A stretch of DNA of 45,401 nucleotides. It comes from Pseudomonadota bacterium (lineage in GTDB: Bacteria > Pseudomonadota > Alphaproteobacteria > Caulobacterales > Caulobacteraceae). Below the pieces are notes generated by a model. The model saw nothing but the letters and a program-made list of their open reading frames with translations. It searched no databases and was not told the origin of the DNA. The translations under genes were made by a program, and so were the position numbers. The stretch spans positions 1 through 45,401 of the forward strand of contig JAEWJI010000002.1 of the NCBI GenBank assembly GCA_023386645.1, read 5' to 3'. This document shows positions 30,241-38,872 of the stretch, piece by piece. How positions within the stretch are numbered: the first letter of the stretch is position 1; each line of letters begins with the position of its first letter.

Positions 30241-31623
30241 ATGGTCATGACCCGCACGATCAAGATCGCCGCCGTCTGCGGCCTGGCCCTCGCCGTCGGC
30301 GCCTGCGGCACGGTGCGTCGCGCCCTGCCTTTCGGGCTTGGCGACCGGGACGAACCCCAGGCCACGGCCACCGAGGGGCAGCGCGTTTCGGTGCTGGAGT
30401 TCGAGCAGCAGTTGGCCCCCTCGGCGGCGCTGAGCGGCCGCGACTTCTTCCTGCCCGGACCCGTGGCCGCGACCGCTTGGCCGGCGCCGGGCGGCAACGC
30501 CGAGAACAACGCCGAGCACGTGATCGCCGCGCCGGAGTTCACCCTCGCCTGGCGACGCAACATCGGCGCCGGATCGGCCCGTAACCGCCAGGTGATGTCG
30601 CCCGTCGTGGCGGCCGACAACCGCGTCTTCGTCATGGACGGCGAAGCCACGGTCTCGGCGGTGGACGCCGGTTCTGGCGCGATCCTGTGGAAGGCGGATG
30701 TTCGTCCCGAGCAGCGGGAACGCGGCGGCTTCGGGGGCGGTCTGGCGGTGGGCGGCGGCAGGCTGTTCGTCGCGTCCGGCTATCGCACCATGTCGGCGCT
30801 CGATCCGGCCACCGGCGCGGTGATCTGGAGCCAGCAGGTCGACGCGCCGATCCATGGCGCGCCGACGGTTTCCGGCGGCCGTGTCTATGTGGTCGATGTC
30901 GACAACCAGATGATCGCGTTCGACGCCAGCACCGGCGAACAGGCATGGTCCTATCGCGGGATCACCGAGCCGGCGCGGATCATGCGGGCCTCGAGCCCCG
31001 CGGTGACCGGAGACACGGTGATCGCGCCCTTCGCCTCGGGCGAAGTGACCGCGATTCGCGCCGCGAACGGCCAAGTGCTGTGGAACCAGGTGCTGTCGCG
31101 CACCAGCCGCACCAGCGCCCTGTCGGAAATCCGCGACATCGCGGGCCGGCCGGTGATCTCGCGCGGTTATGTCTACGCCGTCAGCCACTCCGGCGTGCTT
31201 CAGTCCATGGATGTCCGCTCGGGCGAGCCGCGATGGACCCTGCCGGTCGCCGGGGTCAACGCGCCGCTTCCGGTGGGCGACGTGGTCTATGTGGTCTCCA
31301 AGAACGGCGAGTTGACGGTCATCAACCGCGACACCGGCCAGGTCTACTGGACGCGTGACCTGAACGAAGGCCGTGTGCGCCAGGAAGGCGGCTTCCTGGG
31401 CTTCTTCGACCGCACGGTGCGGCCGGAATGGTCCGGTCCGATCCTGGCGTCCAACCGGCTGGTGCTGGTCAACTCCGACGGCGAGGCGGTGGCCTTCGAT
31501 CCCAAGACTGGGGCCATCCAGTCGACCGTTCGGCTAGGTTCGCCCGCCTACATCGCCCCGGCCGCCTACAACGGCGCGCTCTACATCCTCACGGACGGAG
31601 GCGATCTGGTCAGCCTGCGCTGA
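30241..31623 (+). CDS. bamB: BamB-like outer membrane assembly lipoprotein (PQQ-type beta-propeller)
   Basis: Likely lipoprotein of the BAM complex that helps insert beta-barrel proteins in the outer membrane. The signal peptide has lipobox VGAC with C22. The mature part is an eight-bladed-type propeller made of PQQ-like repeats such as VSAVDAGSGAILWKA, MSALDPATGAVIWSQ, MIAFDASTGEQAWSY and LTVINRDTGQVYWTR. At 460 residues it is longer than E. coli BamB (about 390). ATG at 30247 is an equally good start. Position between yfgM and der supports the name. Confidence 0.88.
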   Translation: MVMTRTIKIAAVCGLALAVGACGTVRRALPFGLGDRDEPQATATEGQRVSVLEFEQQLAPSAALSGRDFFLPGPVAATAWPAPGGNAENNAEHVIAAPEFTLAWRRNIGAGSARNRQVMSPVVAADNRVFVMDGEATVSAVDAGSGAILWKADVRPEQRERGGFGGGLAVGGGRLFVASGYRTMSALDPATGAVIWSQQVDAPIHGAPTVSGGRVYVVDVDNQMIAFDASTGEQAWSYRGITEPARIMRASSPAVTGDTVIAPFASGEVTAIRAANGQVLWNQVLSRTSRTSALSEIRDIAGRPVISRGYVYAVSHSGVLQSMDVRSGEPRWTLPVAGVNAPLPVGDVVYVVSKNGELTVINRDTGQVYWTRDLNEGRVRQEGGFLGFFDRTVRPEWSGPILASNRLVLVNSDGEAVAFDPKTGAIQSTVRLGSPAYIAPAAYNGALYILTDGGDLVSLR

Positions 31624-31655
31624 CCAACGCCCGATTTCTGCGTTAGAAGGCCGAC

Positions 31656-33284
31656 ATGGCTCTGAAGGTCGCCATCGTCGGCCGCCCCAATGTGGGCAAG
31701 TCGACCCTGTTCAACCGACTGGTCGGCAAGCGCCTGGCCTTGGTCGACGATCGCCCGGGCGTGACCCGGGACCGCCGCTATGCCGACGGCTCCATCGGCG
31801 ACATGGACCTGACGCTGATCGACACGGCCGGCTACGAGGACGTCACCGACGAGAGCCTCGAGGCCCGCATGCGTGAGCAGACCGAGGCCGCGATCGATGA
31901 CGCCGAGCTGATCCTGTTCATGATGGACGCCCGCGAGGGGGTGACGTCGCTCGATCGCATCTTCGCCGACCGGCTCAGGAAGGTGCACAAGCCCGTCATC
32001 CTGCTGGCCAACAAGTCCGAGAGCCGCGAGAGCGGCGGCGGCGTGGGCGAGGCCCATGCGCTGGGCTTCGGCGAGCCCGTGCCTCTGTCGGCCGAGCACG
32101 GCGAGGGGATGGCGGACCTCTACCAGGCCATCGTCACGGCCTCCGCCGACATCTTCATCGAAGAGGTCGAGGAAACCGACAAGCCGATCCGCATCGCGGT
32201 GATCGGCCGTCCGAACGCAGGCAAGTCGACCCTCGTCAACCGCCTGCTGGGCGAGGACCGGCTGCTGACGGGGCCGGAAGCGGGGATCACGCGGGATTCG
32301 ATCTCCGTGGACTGGGAATACGAAGGCCGTCCGATCCGGTTCGTCGACACGGCCGGGATGCGGCGCAAGGCCCGGGTGCAGGAGAAGCTGGAGAAGCTGT
32401 CGGTCGCCGACACCATCCGGGCCATCACCTTCGCCGAGGTGGTCATTCTGATGATGGACAAGGACCACGCCTTCGACATCCAGGACCTGCAGCTCGCAGA
32501 CCTGGTCGAGCGGGAGGGTCGGGCGCTGATCTATGTGGCGTCCAAGTGGGACCTGGAGGAGGAGCCCCAGGCGCGGCTGGCGGAACTGAGCCGGCTGGCC
32601 GAGGAGAAGCTGCCGCAGTTGCGTGGGACGCCGTTCGTGGCCCTGTCGGCCCATTCCGGACGAGGGATGGAACGGCTGATGCCGGCGGTGCTCAAGGCCT
32701 ATGAGACCTGGTCGGTCAAGGTGAAGACCAAGGACTTGAACGACTGGCTGGCCATGGCGACCCAGCGGCACCCGCCGCCGGCCGTGGACGGCAAGCGGAT
32801 CAAGCCGAAATACATGGCCCAGACCAAGGCCCGGCCCCCGACCTTCGTGCTGTTCGCCAGCCGGGCGTCGGCCATGCCGGACCACTACAAACGCTATCTG
32901 ATCAACTCGATCCGCGAGAGCTTCGACCTGCCGGGGACGCCGATCCGGCTGACGGTCAAGTCTGGATCGGCCAACCCCTACGCCGAGGGCGGGGCCAAGT
33001 CGGGTCCAGAGCGGTTCAAGGGCGCGGCGAAGACCGCTCCGCGCCGCGTCCAGAAGGCCGAGAAGGCCGAAGAGCGGCTGTCGAACCTGCCCGGCAAGGC
33101 GCTGGAGCAGAAGGCGCGCGCGGGCGTGAAGCCCAAGGTGAAGCCGCTGGGCGGGCTGAAGGCCAGCGCCTCAAAGAAGGCGGGGCAGGGGGTTGTGTTG
33201 GGCAAGGGCGCGCGCGGCGGGGCGCGGCAGGTGTCTCGTTCGGGTCGGGTTCGCACGGGCCAGAAGACCGGTCCGCGGCGCTAA
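31656..33284 (+). CDS. der: Ribosome biogenesis GTPase Der (EngA)
   Basis: Essential GTPase with two tandem G domains and a KH-like C-terminal domain, acting in 50S assembly. The P-loops are GRPNVGKS (9-16) and GRPNAGKS (184-191), with switch motifs DTAG at 56-59 and again in the second domain. The G4 motifs read NKSE (119-122) and SKWD, both different from the textbook NKxD. The protein is 542 residues, about 50 longer than usual, because of a Lys/Arg/Gly-rich tail after about residue 450 that could bind rRNA. It follows bamB by 32 bases. Confidence 0.95.
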   Translation: MALKVAIVGRPNVGKSTLFNRLVGKRLALVDDRPGVTRDRRYADGSIGDMDLTLIDTAGYEDVTDESLEARMREQTEAAIDDAELILFMMDAREGVTSLDRIFADRLRKVHKPVILLANKSESRESGGGVGEAHALGFGEPVPLSAEHGEGMADLYQAIVTASADIFIEEVEETDKPIRIAVIGRPNAGKSTLVNRLLGEDRLLTGPEAGITRDSISVDWEYEGRPIRFVDTAGMRRKARVQEKLEKLSVADTIRAITFAEVVILMMDKDHAFDIQDLQLADLVEREGRALIYVASKWDLEEEPQARLAELSRLAEEKLPQLRGTPFVALSAHSGRGMERLMPAVLKAYETWSVKVKTKDLNDWLAMATQRHPPPAVDGKRIKPKYMAQTKARPPTFVLFASRASAMPDHYKRYLINSIRESFDLPGTPIRLTVKSGSANPYAEGGAKSGPERFKGAAKTAPRRVQKAEKAEERLSNLPGKALEQKARAGVKPKVKPLGGLKASASKKAGQGVVLGKGARGGARQVSRSGRVRTGQKTGPRR

Positions 33285-33326
33285 GGACCATTTCCCGGTC
33301 TCGAACGTTTCCCGACGGGAGACCTC

Positions 33327-34046
33327 ATGACCAACCCGCTGATCACCAAGCTCGAGCGTCGCGACGCGCTGTCCGTCGAGGAACGCGCGGCGCTCGAGCA
33401 TGTGCTGGAATCGCCTCGCACCGCGCCGGCGGGAACGCATCTGCTGCGCCAAGGCGACCGTCCCGAGAAGAGCACCCTCCTGCTTTCCGGCTTCGCGGCC
33501 CGATACGTCATCCTGGCGGACGGGGGCCGGCAGTACACGCAGATCAGTCTGCCGGGCGATTTCGTCGACCTGCACAGCTTCCTCATGAAGCAGATGGACC
33601 ACGGGGTCGTGACGCTCACCGACTGCGTGGTGGCGAGCGCGGACCCCGGCGCGTTGAGGGCGCTGACCGACCGCCATCCTCATCTGGCGCGGCTGCTGTG
33701 GTTGGAGACGGTGATTGACGGCGGCATTCACCGCCAGTGGATCACGGCGCTTGGCCGAAGGGACGCCCTCGGCCGCCTTGCCCTGATCATCTGCGAGACC
33801 TTCAAGCGGCTGGAGCACGCGGGCCAGGCGGAGAACTTGACCTTCGCCCTGCCGATCACCCAGGTGGACCTGGCGGACGTGATCGGCCTGTCGCCGGTGC
33901 ATGTGAACCGGACGCTGATGGCGCTCAGGGCCATGCGGGCTCTGGAATGGAAGGGCGACCGCTGCACCATCCTGGACTGGGAACGGCTGTCGGCGCTCGC
34001 GGAGTTCGATCCGACCTATCTGAGGCTGCACCGCGAGCCAGTCTGA
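33327..34046 (+). CDS. Crp/Fnr family transcriptional regulator
   Basis: A 239-residue regulator with an N-terminal cyclic-nucleotide-binding fold (about 15-125), a long dimer helix and a C-terminal winged helix whose recognition part is TQVDLADVIGLSPVHVNRTL. The cAMP-contacting pattern of CRP (FGE plus RxAT/S) is missing; the region reads GDFVDLHSFLMKQMDHGVVT. No N-terminal cysteine cluster of FNR type is present, so the ligand is unknown. GGGAGA is six bases before the ATG. It stands 42 bases after der and faces the SDR gene. Confidence 0.9.
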   Translation: MTNPLITKLERRDALSVEERAALEHVLESPRTAPAGTHLLRQGDRPEKSTLLLSGFAARYVILADGGRQYTQISLPGDFVDLHSFLMKQMDHGVVTLTDCVVASADPGALRALTDRHPHLARLLWLETVIDGGIHRQWITALGRRDALGRLALIICETFKRLEHAGQAENLTFALPITQVDLADVIGLSPVHVNRTLMALRAMRALEWKGDRCTILDWERLSALAEFDPTYLRLHREPV

Positions 34047-34053
34047 GTTGGTC

Positions 34054-34806
34054 TCAGACCAGGGCCGCGGCCGAAGGTCCCTCGCGCCAGTCCTTGAAGC
34101 GCACCGAGAGCGGCGGGATCAGGTCGCCGCGCGCCAGTTCGACGATCAGGGGGGCGATGGCCGAGGGCGGTTCCAGGGCCATCGGATCCTCGCCCGGGAA
34201 GGCCTGGGCGCGCAGCTGGGTGCGAAGACGGCCGGGGTCGACGACGGCGACCCGGATCGGGGTGCTCTCGATCTCGTCGGCCCAGGTCTTCATCAGGGCT
34301 TCCGCCCCGGCCTTGGTCGCGGCGTAGGCGCCCCAGAAGGCTCGCGGGCTAGCGGCGACGCTGGTGGTCAGGTGCACCACCCGCCCGGCGGAGGAGGCCC
34401 GCAGCAGGGGCTCGAGCGAGCGGATCAGGCGGTAGACACCGGTGAAGTTCACCTTCTCGATCTTGGCGAACTCGCGCGGTTCCGAATGGGCGACGGGGGT
34501 CAGGCCTGACGGGCCCATGGTGGCGGCGGCCTGGACCCAGACGTCCAGTCGTCCGAAGCGTTCGTAGATAGCGCCGCCCAAGCGGTCGATGGCGCCGCCA
34601 TCGACGATGTCGAACGGGATCAGGGTTGCGTGACGGCCCGTGGTCGCGAATACGGCGTCGTCGAGTTCCTCCAGGCCGCCCTGGGTGCGGGCCGCGGCGA
34701 TGACGTGGGCGCCGGCCCTGGCCATGGCCAGGGCGCTCTCGTAGCCGATGCCGCGAGAGGCCCCCACGACGAGGGCGATGCGGTCCTGGAGCGAGAGGTC
34801 GGTCAT
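34054..34806 (-). CDS. Short-chain dehydrogenase/reductase (SDR)
   Basis: A 250-residue Rossmann-fold oxidoreductase. The coenzyme motif is GASRGIG (about 15-21), the catalytic Ser is in HLTTSVAAS, and the Tyr-Lys pair is in YAATK. The usual NNAG segment reads QAAA (WVQAAATMGP), a departure from the classical motif. An arginine after the first strand (AARTQGG) suggests NADP(H) preference. The substrate is unknown. It is the last gene of the minus-strand set that begins with radA, 49 bases after the VOC gene. Confidence 0.88.
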   Translation of the reverse strand: MTDLSLQDRIALVVGASRGIGYESALAMARAGAHVIAAARTQGGLEELDDAVFATTGRHATLIPFDIVDGGAIDRLGGAIYERFGRLDVWVQAAATMGPSGLTPVAHSEPREFAKIEKVNFTGVYRLIRSLEPLLRASSAGRVVHLTTSVAASPRAFWGAYAATKAGAEALMKTWADEIESTPIRVAVVDPGRLRTQLRAQAFPGEDPMALEPPSAIAPLIVELARGDLIPPLSVRFKDWREGPSAAALV

Positions 34807-34855
34807 GCGGGGCTGATAGCCCGCGCCCGCGGCCGCGCCTAGGCCGCTTCGTCGG

Positions 34856-35200
34856 TCAGTGTCCCGGCTTGGGTTGCCACAGGCTGAAGCTGAACCCCTG
34901 GTCGTCGCAGACGACGGCGGATAGGCCGGTGGCGCTTTCGGACGGCACGGACGCCTTGCCGCCGAGTTCGCTGACGCGGGCGCAGGCGGCGGCGATGTCG
35001 TCCACGCGGAAGTAGAGGTTCGGCTGGTCCTTTGCCCGTTCGACCTTCACGAAGCCGAACGGCGGATTGCTGCCTGCCACATGGGCGTAGGTGGGCTTGG
35101 AGGCGTCGCCGTCAAAGGTCCAGCCGAACAGGCCGCCGTAGAAGGCGCGGGCCTTGGCGAGGTCGACGGTGTCTAGGGTGAAATAGCCGAGCTGGATCAT
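34856..35200 (-). CDS. Glyoxalase/VOC superfamily protein
   Basis: A 114-residue single VOC domain. The sequence begins GYFTLDTVDLAKARAFYGGLFGW, the common first half, and the second half is YFRVDDIAAACARVSELGG and CDDQGFSFSLWQP. The first-strand metal-binding histidine of true glyoxalases is absent (threonine/phenylalanine there), so a metal-free or binding role is possible. It lies 6 bases downstream of purF and is probably cotranscribed. I cannot assign a substrate. Confidence 0.87.
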   Translation of the reverse strand: MIQLGYFTLDTVDLAKARAFYGGLFGWTFDGDASKPTYAHVAGSNPPFGFVKVERAKDQPNLYFRVDDIAAACARVSELGGKASVPSESATGLSAVVCDDQGFSFSLWQPKPGH

Positions 35201-35206
35201 TCCAGC

Positions 35207-36721
35207 CTAAGCGCTCACCAGCAGCGAAAGTTGCCGCGTCGCCAGATCGCGCCCGCCTTCCTCGATCTCGCGGTCGAGCAGTCGGGTAGGATAGTCGCCG
35301 GTGAAATAGTGGTCCGTGAACTGGGGTGAGTTCGGGTCACGCGCGCCGACGCCCATCGCGCCATAGAGGCCGTCGACCGACAGGAAGCCGAGGGTGTCGA
35401 CCTCCAGGTGGGCGCGCATCTCTTCCAGCGACTTGTTGGCGGCGATCAGCTGGTCCCGCTCGGGCATGTCGATGCCGTAGAAGTCGGGATAGAGGATCGG
35501 CGGGCTGGCCGAGCGCAGGTGGACTTCCTTCGCGCCCGCCGCGCGGACGGCCCGGACCAGCTTCACCGAGGTGGTGCCGCGCACGATCGAGTCGTCGATC
35601 AGCACGACACGCTTGCCCTCCAGCACCGCACGATTGGGGCTATGCTTCATGCGCACACCCTTCTGACGGGCGCCCTGGCTGGGCTGGATGAAGGTGCGAC
35701 CCAGATAGTGGCTGCGGATGATGCCCATTTCGTAGGGAATGCCGCTCTCCTGGGCATAGCCCAGGGCGGCCGGCACGCCGGAATCGGGGACCGGCACGAC
35801 CACGTCGGCCTCGACCGCGTGCTCGCGGGCCAGGCCGCGGCCCATCGCCTTGCGCACCTCATAGACCGAACGGCCATCGACCATGCTGTCGGGACGGGCG
35901 AAGTAGACGTATTCGAACAGGCAGGGCCGAGCTGCGCGGGCCGGGAAAGGCTTGATGGAACGCAGGCCTTCCTTGTCGATGACGACCACCTCGCCGTGCT
36001 CGACATCGCGCTCGAAGGTCGCGCCGATGGTGTCGAGCGCGCAGGTCTCCGAGGCCAGGACCCAGGCGTCGCCGAGCCGGCCCAGCACCAGGGGACGGAT
36101 GCCCAGGGGATCGCGCGCGCCGATCATCTTGGAGCGGGTCTGGCAGACCAGGGCGTAGCCGCCCTCGATGCGGCTGATGGCGTCGATGAAGCGGTCGACG
36201 ATCTTGGCCTTACGGCTGCGGGCGATCAGATGGAGGATGACCTCGGAATCGGAGGTCGACTGGAAGATCGCGCCCTCGCCGACCAGCTGGGCGTGCAGGA
36301 ACTTGAAGTTGGTCAGGTTGCCGTTGTGGGCGATGGCGATGCCGCCCTGGTCCAGGTCGGCGAACATCGGCTGGATGTTGCGCAGGAAGCTGCCGCCGGC
36401 GGTGGAGTAGCGGGTGTGGCCCACGGCGGCGGAGCCCGGCATGCGGGTGGACAGGTCGGCGCCGCCGAAGCCTTCACCGACCAGGCCCATGTGGCGCTCG
36501 GTATGGAAGCGGGCGGCGTGGACGCTGGCGATGCCGCAGGCTTCCTGGCCCCGGTGCTGGAGCGCGTGCAGGCCGAGCGCGACGATGGACGAGGCGTCGG
36601 CGTCGTTCGCGCCCCAGACGCCGCAGACGCCGCACTCCAGGCGGGGCCGGTCGTCGTCGACGTCGCGGAAGTGCTCGCGGTGCACCACGGGAGCGGCGAT
36701 CTGGTGGTCGAGGCGGGTCAT
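35207..36721 (-). CDS. purF: Amidophosphoribosyltransferase PurF
   Basis: Forms 5-phosphoribosylamine from PRPP and glutamine, the first committed step of purine synthesis. The N-terminal nucleophile is C30 in ECGVCGVWG after a 29-residue propeptide that must be cleaved. The glutaminase domain contains LGLHALQHRGQEACGI. The PRPP loop is VVLIDDSIVRGTTS. The Fe-S cysteines of the Bacillus enzyme are missing: the site before FYGID reads YPDFYGID, and the CxxC stretch near the end is replaced by a SPQFTDHYFTGDYPT segment. A GGAG lies six bases upstream of the ATG. The length is 504 residues. Confidence 0.97.
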   Translation of the reverse strand: MTRLDHQIAAPVVHREHFRDVDDDRPRLECGVCGVWGANDADASSIVALGLHALQHRGQEACGIASVHAARFHTERHMGLVGEGFGGADLSTRMPGSAAVGHTRYSTAGGSFLRNIQPMFADLDQGGIAIAHNGNLTNFKFLHAQLVGEGAIFQSTSDSEVILHLIARSRKAKIVDRFIDAISRIEGGYALVCQTRSKMIGARDPLGIRPLVLGRLGDAWVLASETCALDTIGATFERDVEHGEVVVIDKEGLRSIKPFPARAARPCLFEYVYFARPDSMVDGRSVYEVRKAMGRGLAREHAVEADVVVPVPDSGVPAALGYAQESGIPYEMGIIRSHYLGRTFIQPSQGARQKGVRMKHSPNRAVLEGKRVVLIDDSIVRGTTSVKLVRAVRAAGAKEVHLRSASPPILYPDFYGIDMPERDQLIAANKSLEEMRAHLEVDTLGFLSVDGLYGAMGVGARDPNSPQFTDHYFTGDYPTRLLDREIEEGGRDLATRQLSLLVSA

Positions 36722-36747
36722 CGCTGGCTCCGGAACCGGGCGAACAT

Positions 36748-37341
36748 CTATGTCTCGGGGGCCGGCGACCTAGCGCCCGATTGGGGCGGGGGCGTGGCTC
36801 CGTCGTCGGAGAAGCCCCGGCGGACGGACGAATCGACGACGGGCGCGACCGCATCCATGCCCCGGCCGATGCCTGGCAGAACGATCTGGATCGCGCGGGC
36901 GGCTCCGGCGGTCAGGGGGCGCAGCACCGCCTCCGACAGCCAGCGGGGCGTGCGTTCGCCCGGCATAGCGGCGACGATGACCAGGTGAACCGCGCCAAGC
37001 AGGACCAGCGCCCGGCCGGCGCCGACGAAGACGCCGATGAATCGATCGATGCCGCCGAGCCGCGGATGGGCCTGGGCCTTCTTGGACAGGATCGAGCCGA
37101 AGATGCGGATGCCGAAATAGACGATCAGGAAGCTGGCGATCGCCGCCAGGATGGCGCCGACCCAGTCCGGATCGACCAGGCCCCGGCCGATCGGCGCGGT
37201 CAGGGGCAGGGCGATCAGGGCAATGAAGGCGGCCAGCACGAAGCTGAGCAGGGTGATGACCTCGCGCGCGCCCCCACGCACCCAGCCGGCGGCGGCCGAG
37301 GCAAGGATGACGATGATGGCGAGGACATCGAAGCCGGTCAC
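36748..37341 (-). CDS. cvpA: CvpA family membrane protein
   Basis: A 197-residue inner-membrane protein with four hydrophobic spans (about 5-22, 30-49, 62-82 and 103-125) and a Pro/Ser-rich cytoplasmic tail. FDVLAIIVILASAAAGWVRGGAREV and the FGIRIFGSILSK segment are CvpA-typical. CvpA is required for colicin V production and envelope stress tolerance in enterobacteria, and the gene is commonly next to purF. Here purF starts 26 bases after its stop and radA ends 51 bases before its start. Confidence 0.92.
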   Translation of the reverse strand: MTGFDVLAIIVILASAAAGWVRGGAREVITLLSFVLAAFIALIALPLTAPIGRGLVDPDWVGAILAAIASFLIVYFGIRIFGSILSKKAQAHPRLGGIDRFIGVFVGAGRALVLLGAVHLVIVAAMPGERTPRWLSEAVLRPLTAGAARAIQIVLPGIGRGMDAVAPVVDSSVRRGFSDDGATPPPQSGARSPAPET

Positions 37342-37392
37342 GTCGATCTTCTTTCTTGCGCCGCCAACACGGAGCCTCCCGCTTGGCCTGGA

Positions 37393-38757
37393 CTAATACC
37401 TGTTCTGCGAGATTCGTTCGACGGCCTCGGCCAGGCGCGTGACCGGGGCGATGGACACGCCACCGCCCTTGACCGTCAGCGGCGGAGTCAGGGCCTGGTC
37501 GAAGCCCAGCTTCTGGGCCTCGCGCAGGCGAGCCTCGGCCCGGCCGACGGCGCGGACCTCGCCGGAGAGGCTGATCTCGCCGAAGACTATGCAGCCCTGG
37601 GGCAGGGGGGTGTCAGTGACCGACGAAATCAGCGCCGCCGCCGCCGCCAGGTCCGCCGCCGGTTCGTTGATGCGAAGGCCCCCCGCGACGTTCAGATAGA
37701 CGTCCTGGTTGCCGAAGCCGACGCCGCAGCGCGCCTCCAGCACCGCAAGAACCATCGCCAGCCGCCCTGTATCCCAGCCGATCACCGCCCGACGCGGCGT
37801 GCCGTAGGCCGAAGGGGCGACCAGGGCCTGGACCTCGACCAGCACGGGGCGGGACCCTTCGATTCCGGCGAACACCGCGGCGCCGGGCGCGCGCTCGGTG
37901 CTGTCGCCGAGGAACAGGGCCGACGGGTTGGCGACCTCGCGCAGGCCCGTGTCGCCCATCTCGAACACCCCGATCTCGTCGGTGGCGCCGAAGCGGTTCT
38001 TGCCGGCGCGCAGGATGCGGAAAGGGTAGCCGCGCTCGCCCTCGAAGCTAAGCACCGCATCGACCATGTGCTCGACCACGCGGGGTCCGGCGATCTGGCC
38101 GTCCTTGGTGACGTGGCCGACAAGGACGACGGCGACGCCCTGGCTCTTGGCCAGGCGCACCAGTTCCCCGGCGCAGGCCCGGACCTGGGTGACCGAGCCT
38201 GGGCCCGCCTCGTGGGCGTCGGACCACAGGGTCTGGATCGAATCGATGATGACGATGTCGAACCGCTCGCGCTTCAGGGTGCCGAGGATGTCGCGAAGGG
38301 CGGTGGCGCTGGCCAGGTTCACGGGGGCGGCGGCCAGCCCCATCCGCTTGGCGCGGGCCCGGATCTGCTCGACCGCCTCTTCGCCCGAGATGTAGGCGAC
38401 CGAGGCGCCCTGCATCGCCGCCTTGGCGGTGACCTCGAGCAGCAGGGTGGACTTGCCGACGCCGGGGTCGCCGCCCAGCAGGACGGCGGAGCCGGGGACC
38501 ACGCCTCCGCCGCAGACCCGGTCAAACTCAGCCACGCCGGTCAGGATGCGGGGCGGCTCGGGGGTGTCGGACTGAAGGGTCTCGAACCGGACGCCGCGCG
38601 CGCGGCTGGTCGCGGCCGGCTTCAGCGCGCCGGGCGGGGCCGAGCGGCTCTCCTCGACGATGGAATTCCACTGGCCGCAGGCCCCGCACTGGCCCGACCA
38701 CTTGCCGTGGACGGCGCCGCAGGATTGGCAGACATAGATCGCGGTATCCCGAGCCAT
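37393..38757 (-). CDS. radA: DNA repair protein RadA
   Basis: RecA-related ATPase that promotes branch migration and processing of recombination intermediates. The 454-residue protein has a Cys4 zinc finger (C10, C13, C24, C27), a Walker A GGDPGVGKS (95-103), a Walker B-type VIIDSIQTLWSD, the RadA-specific KNRFG motif (253-257) and a C-terminal Lon-like domain (about 270-454). It heads the minus-strand order radA-cvpA-purF-VOC-SDR. Confidence 0.96.
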   Translation of the reverse strand: MARDTAIYVCQSCGAVHGKWSGQCGACGQWNSIVEESRSAPPGALKPAATSRARGVRFETLQSDTPEPPRILTGVAEFDRVCGGGVVPGSAVLLGGDPGVGKSTLLLEVTAKAAMQGASVAYISGEEAVEQIRARAKRMGLAAAPVNLASATALRDILGTLKRERFDIVIIDSIQTLWSDAHEAGPGSVTQVRACAGELVRLAKSQGVAVVLVGHVTKDGQIAGPRVVEHMVDAVLSFEGERGYPFRILRAGKNRFGATDEIGVFEMGDTGLREVANPSALFLGDSTERAPGAAVFAGIEGSRPVLVEVQALVAPSAYGTPRRAVIGWDTGRLAMVLAVLEARCGVGFGNQDVYLNVAGGLRINEPAADLAAAAALISSVTDTPLPQGCIVFGEISLSGEVRAVGRAEARLREAQKLGFDQALTPPLTVKGGGVSIAPVTRLAEAVERISQNRY

Positions 38758-38779
38758 CCCGCTGGCTTACAGGAGTCCG

Positions 38780-38803
38780 CGGCGGCCGGGCAGAGGGCCG
38801 CCG
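38780..38803. repeat. Inverted repeat in the radA upstream region
   Basis: CGGCGGCC (38780-38787) pairs perfectly with GGCCGCCG (38796-38803) around an eight-base loop. It lies within 115 bases of divergent promoter space between radA and the membrane protein gene at 38873. It might form a leader hairpin in the radA mRNA, or reflect GC-rich chance pairing. Confidence 0.35.
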
Positions 38804-38872
38804 GATCGTGCGTCCAATAATGCCGTGCGTGCGCCGTGGGGAGGGTGGAGCAGGGGACGCCAGGGGGGAGAC

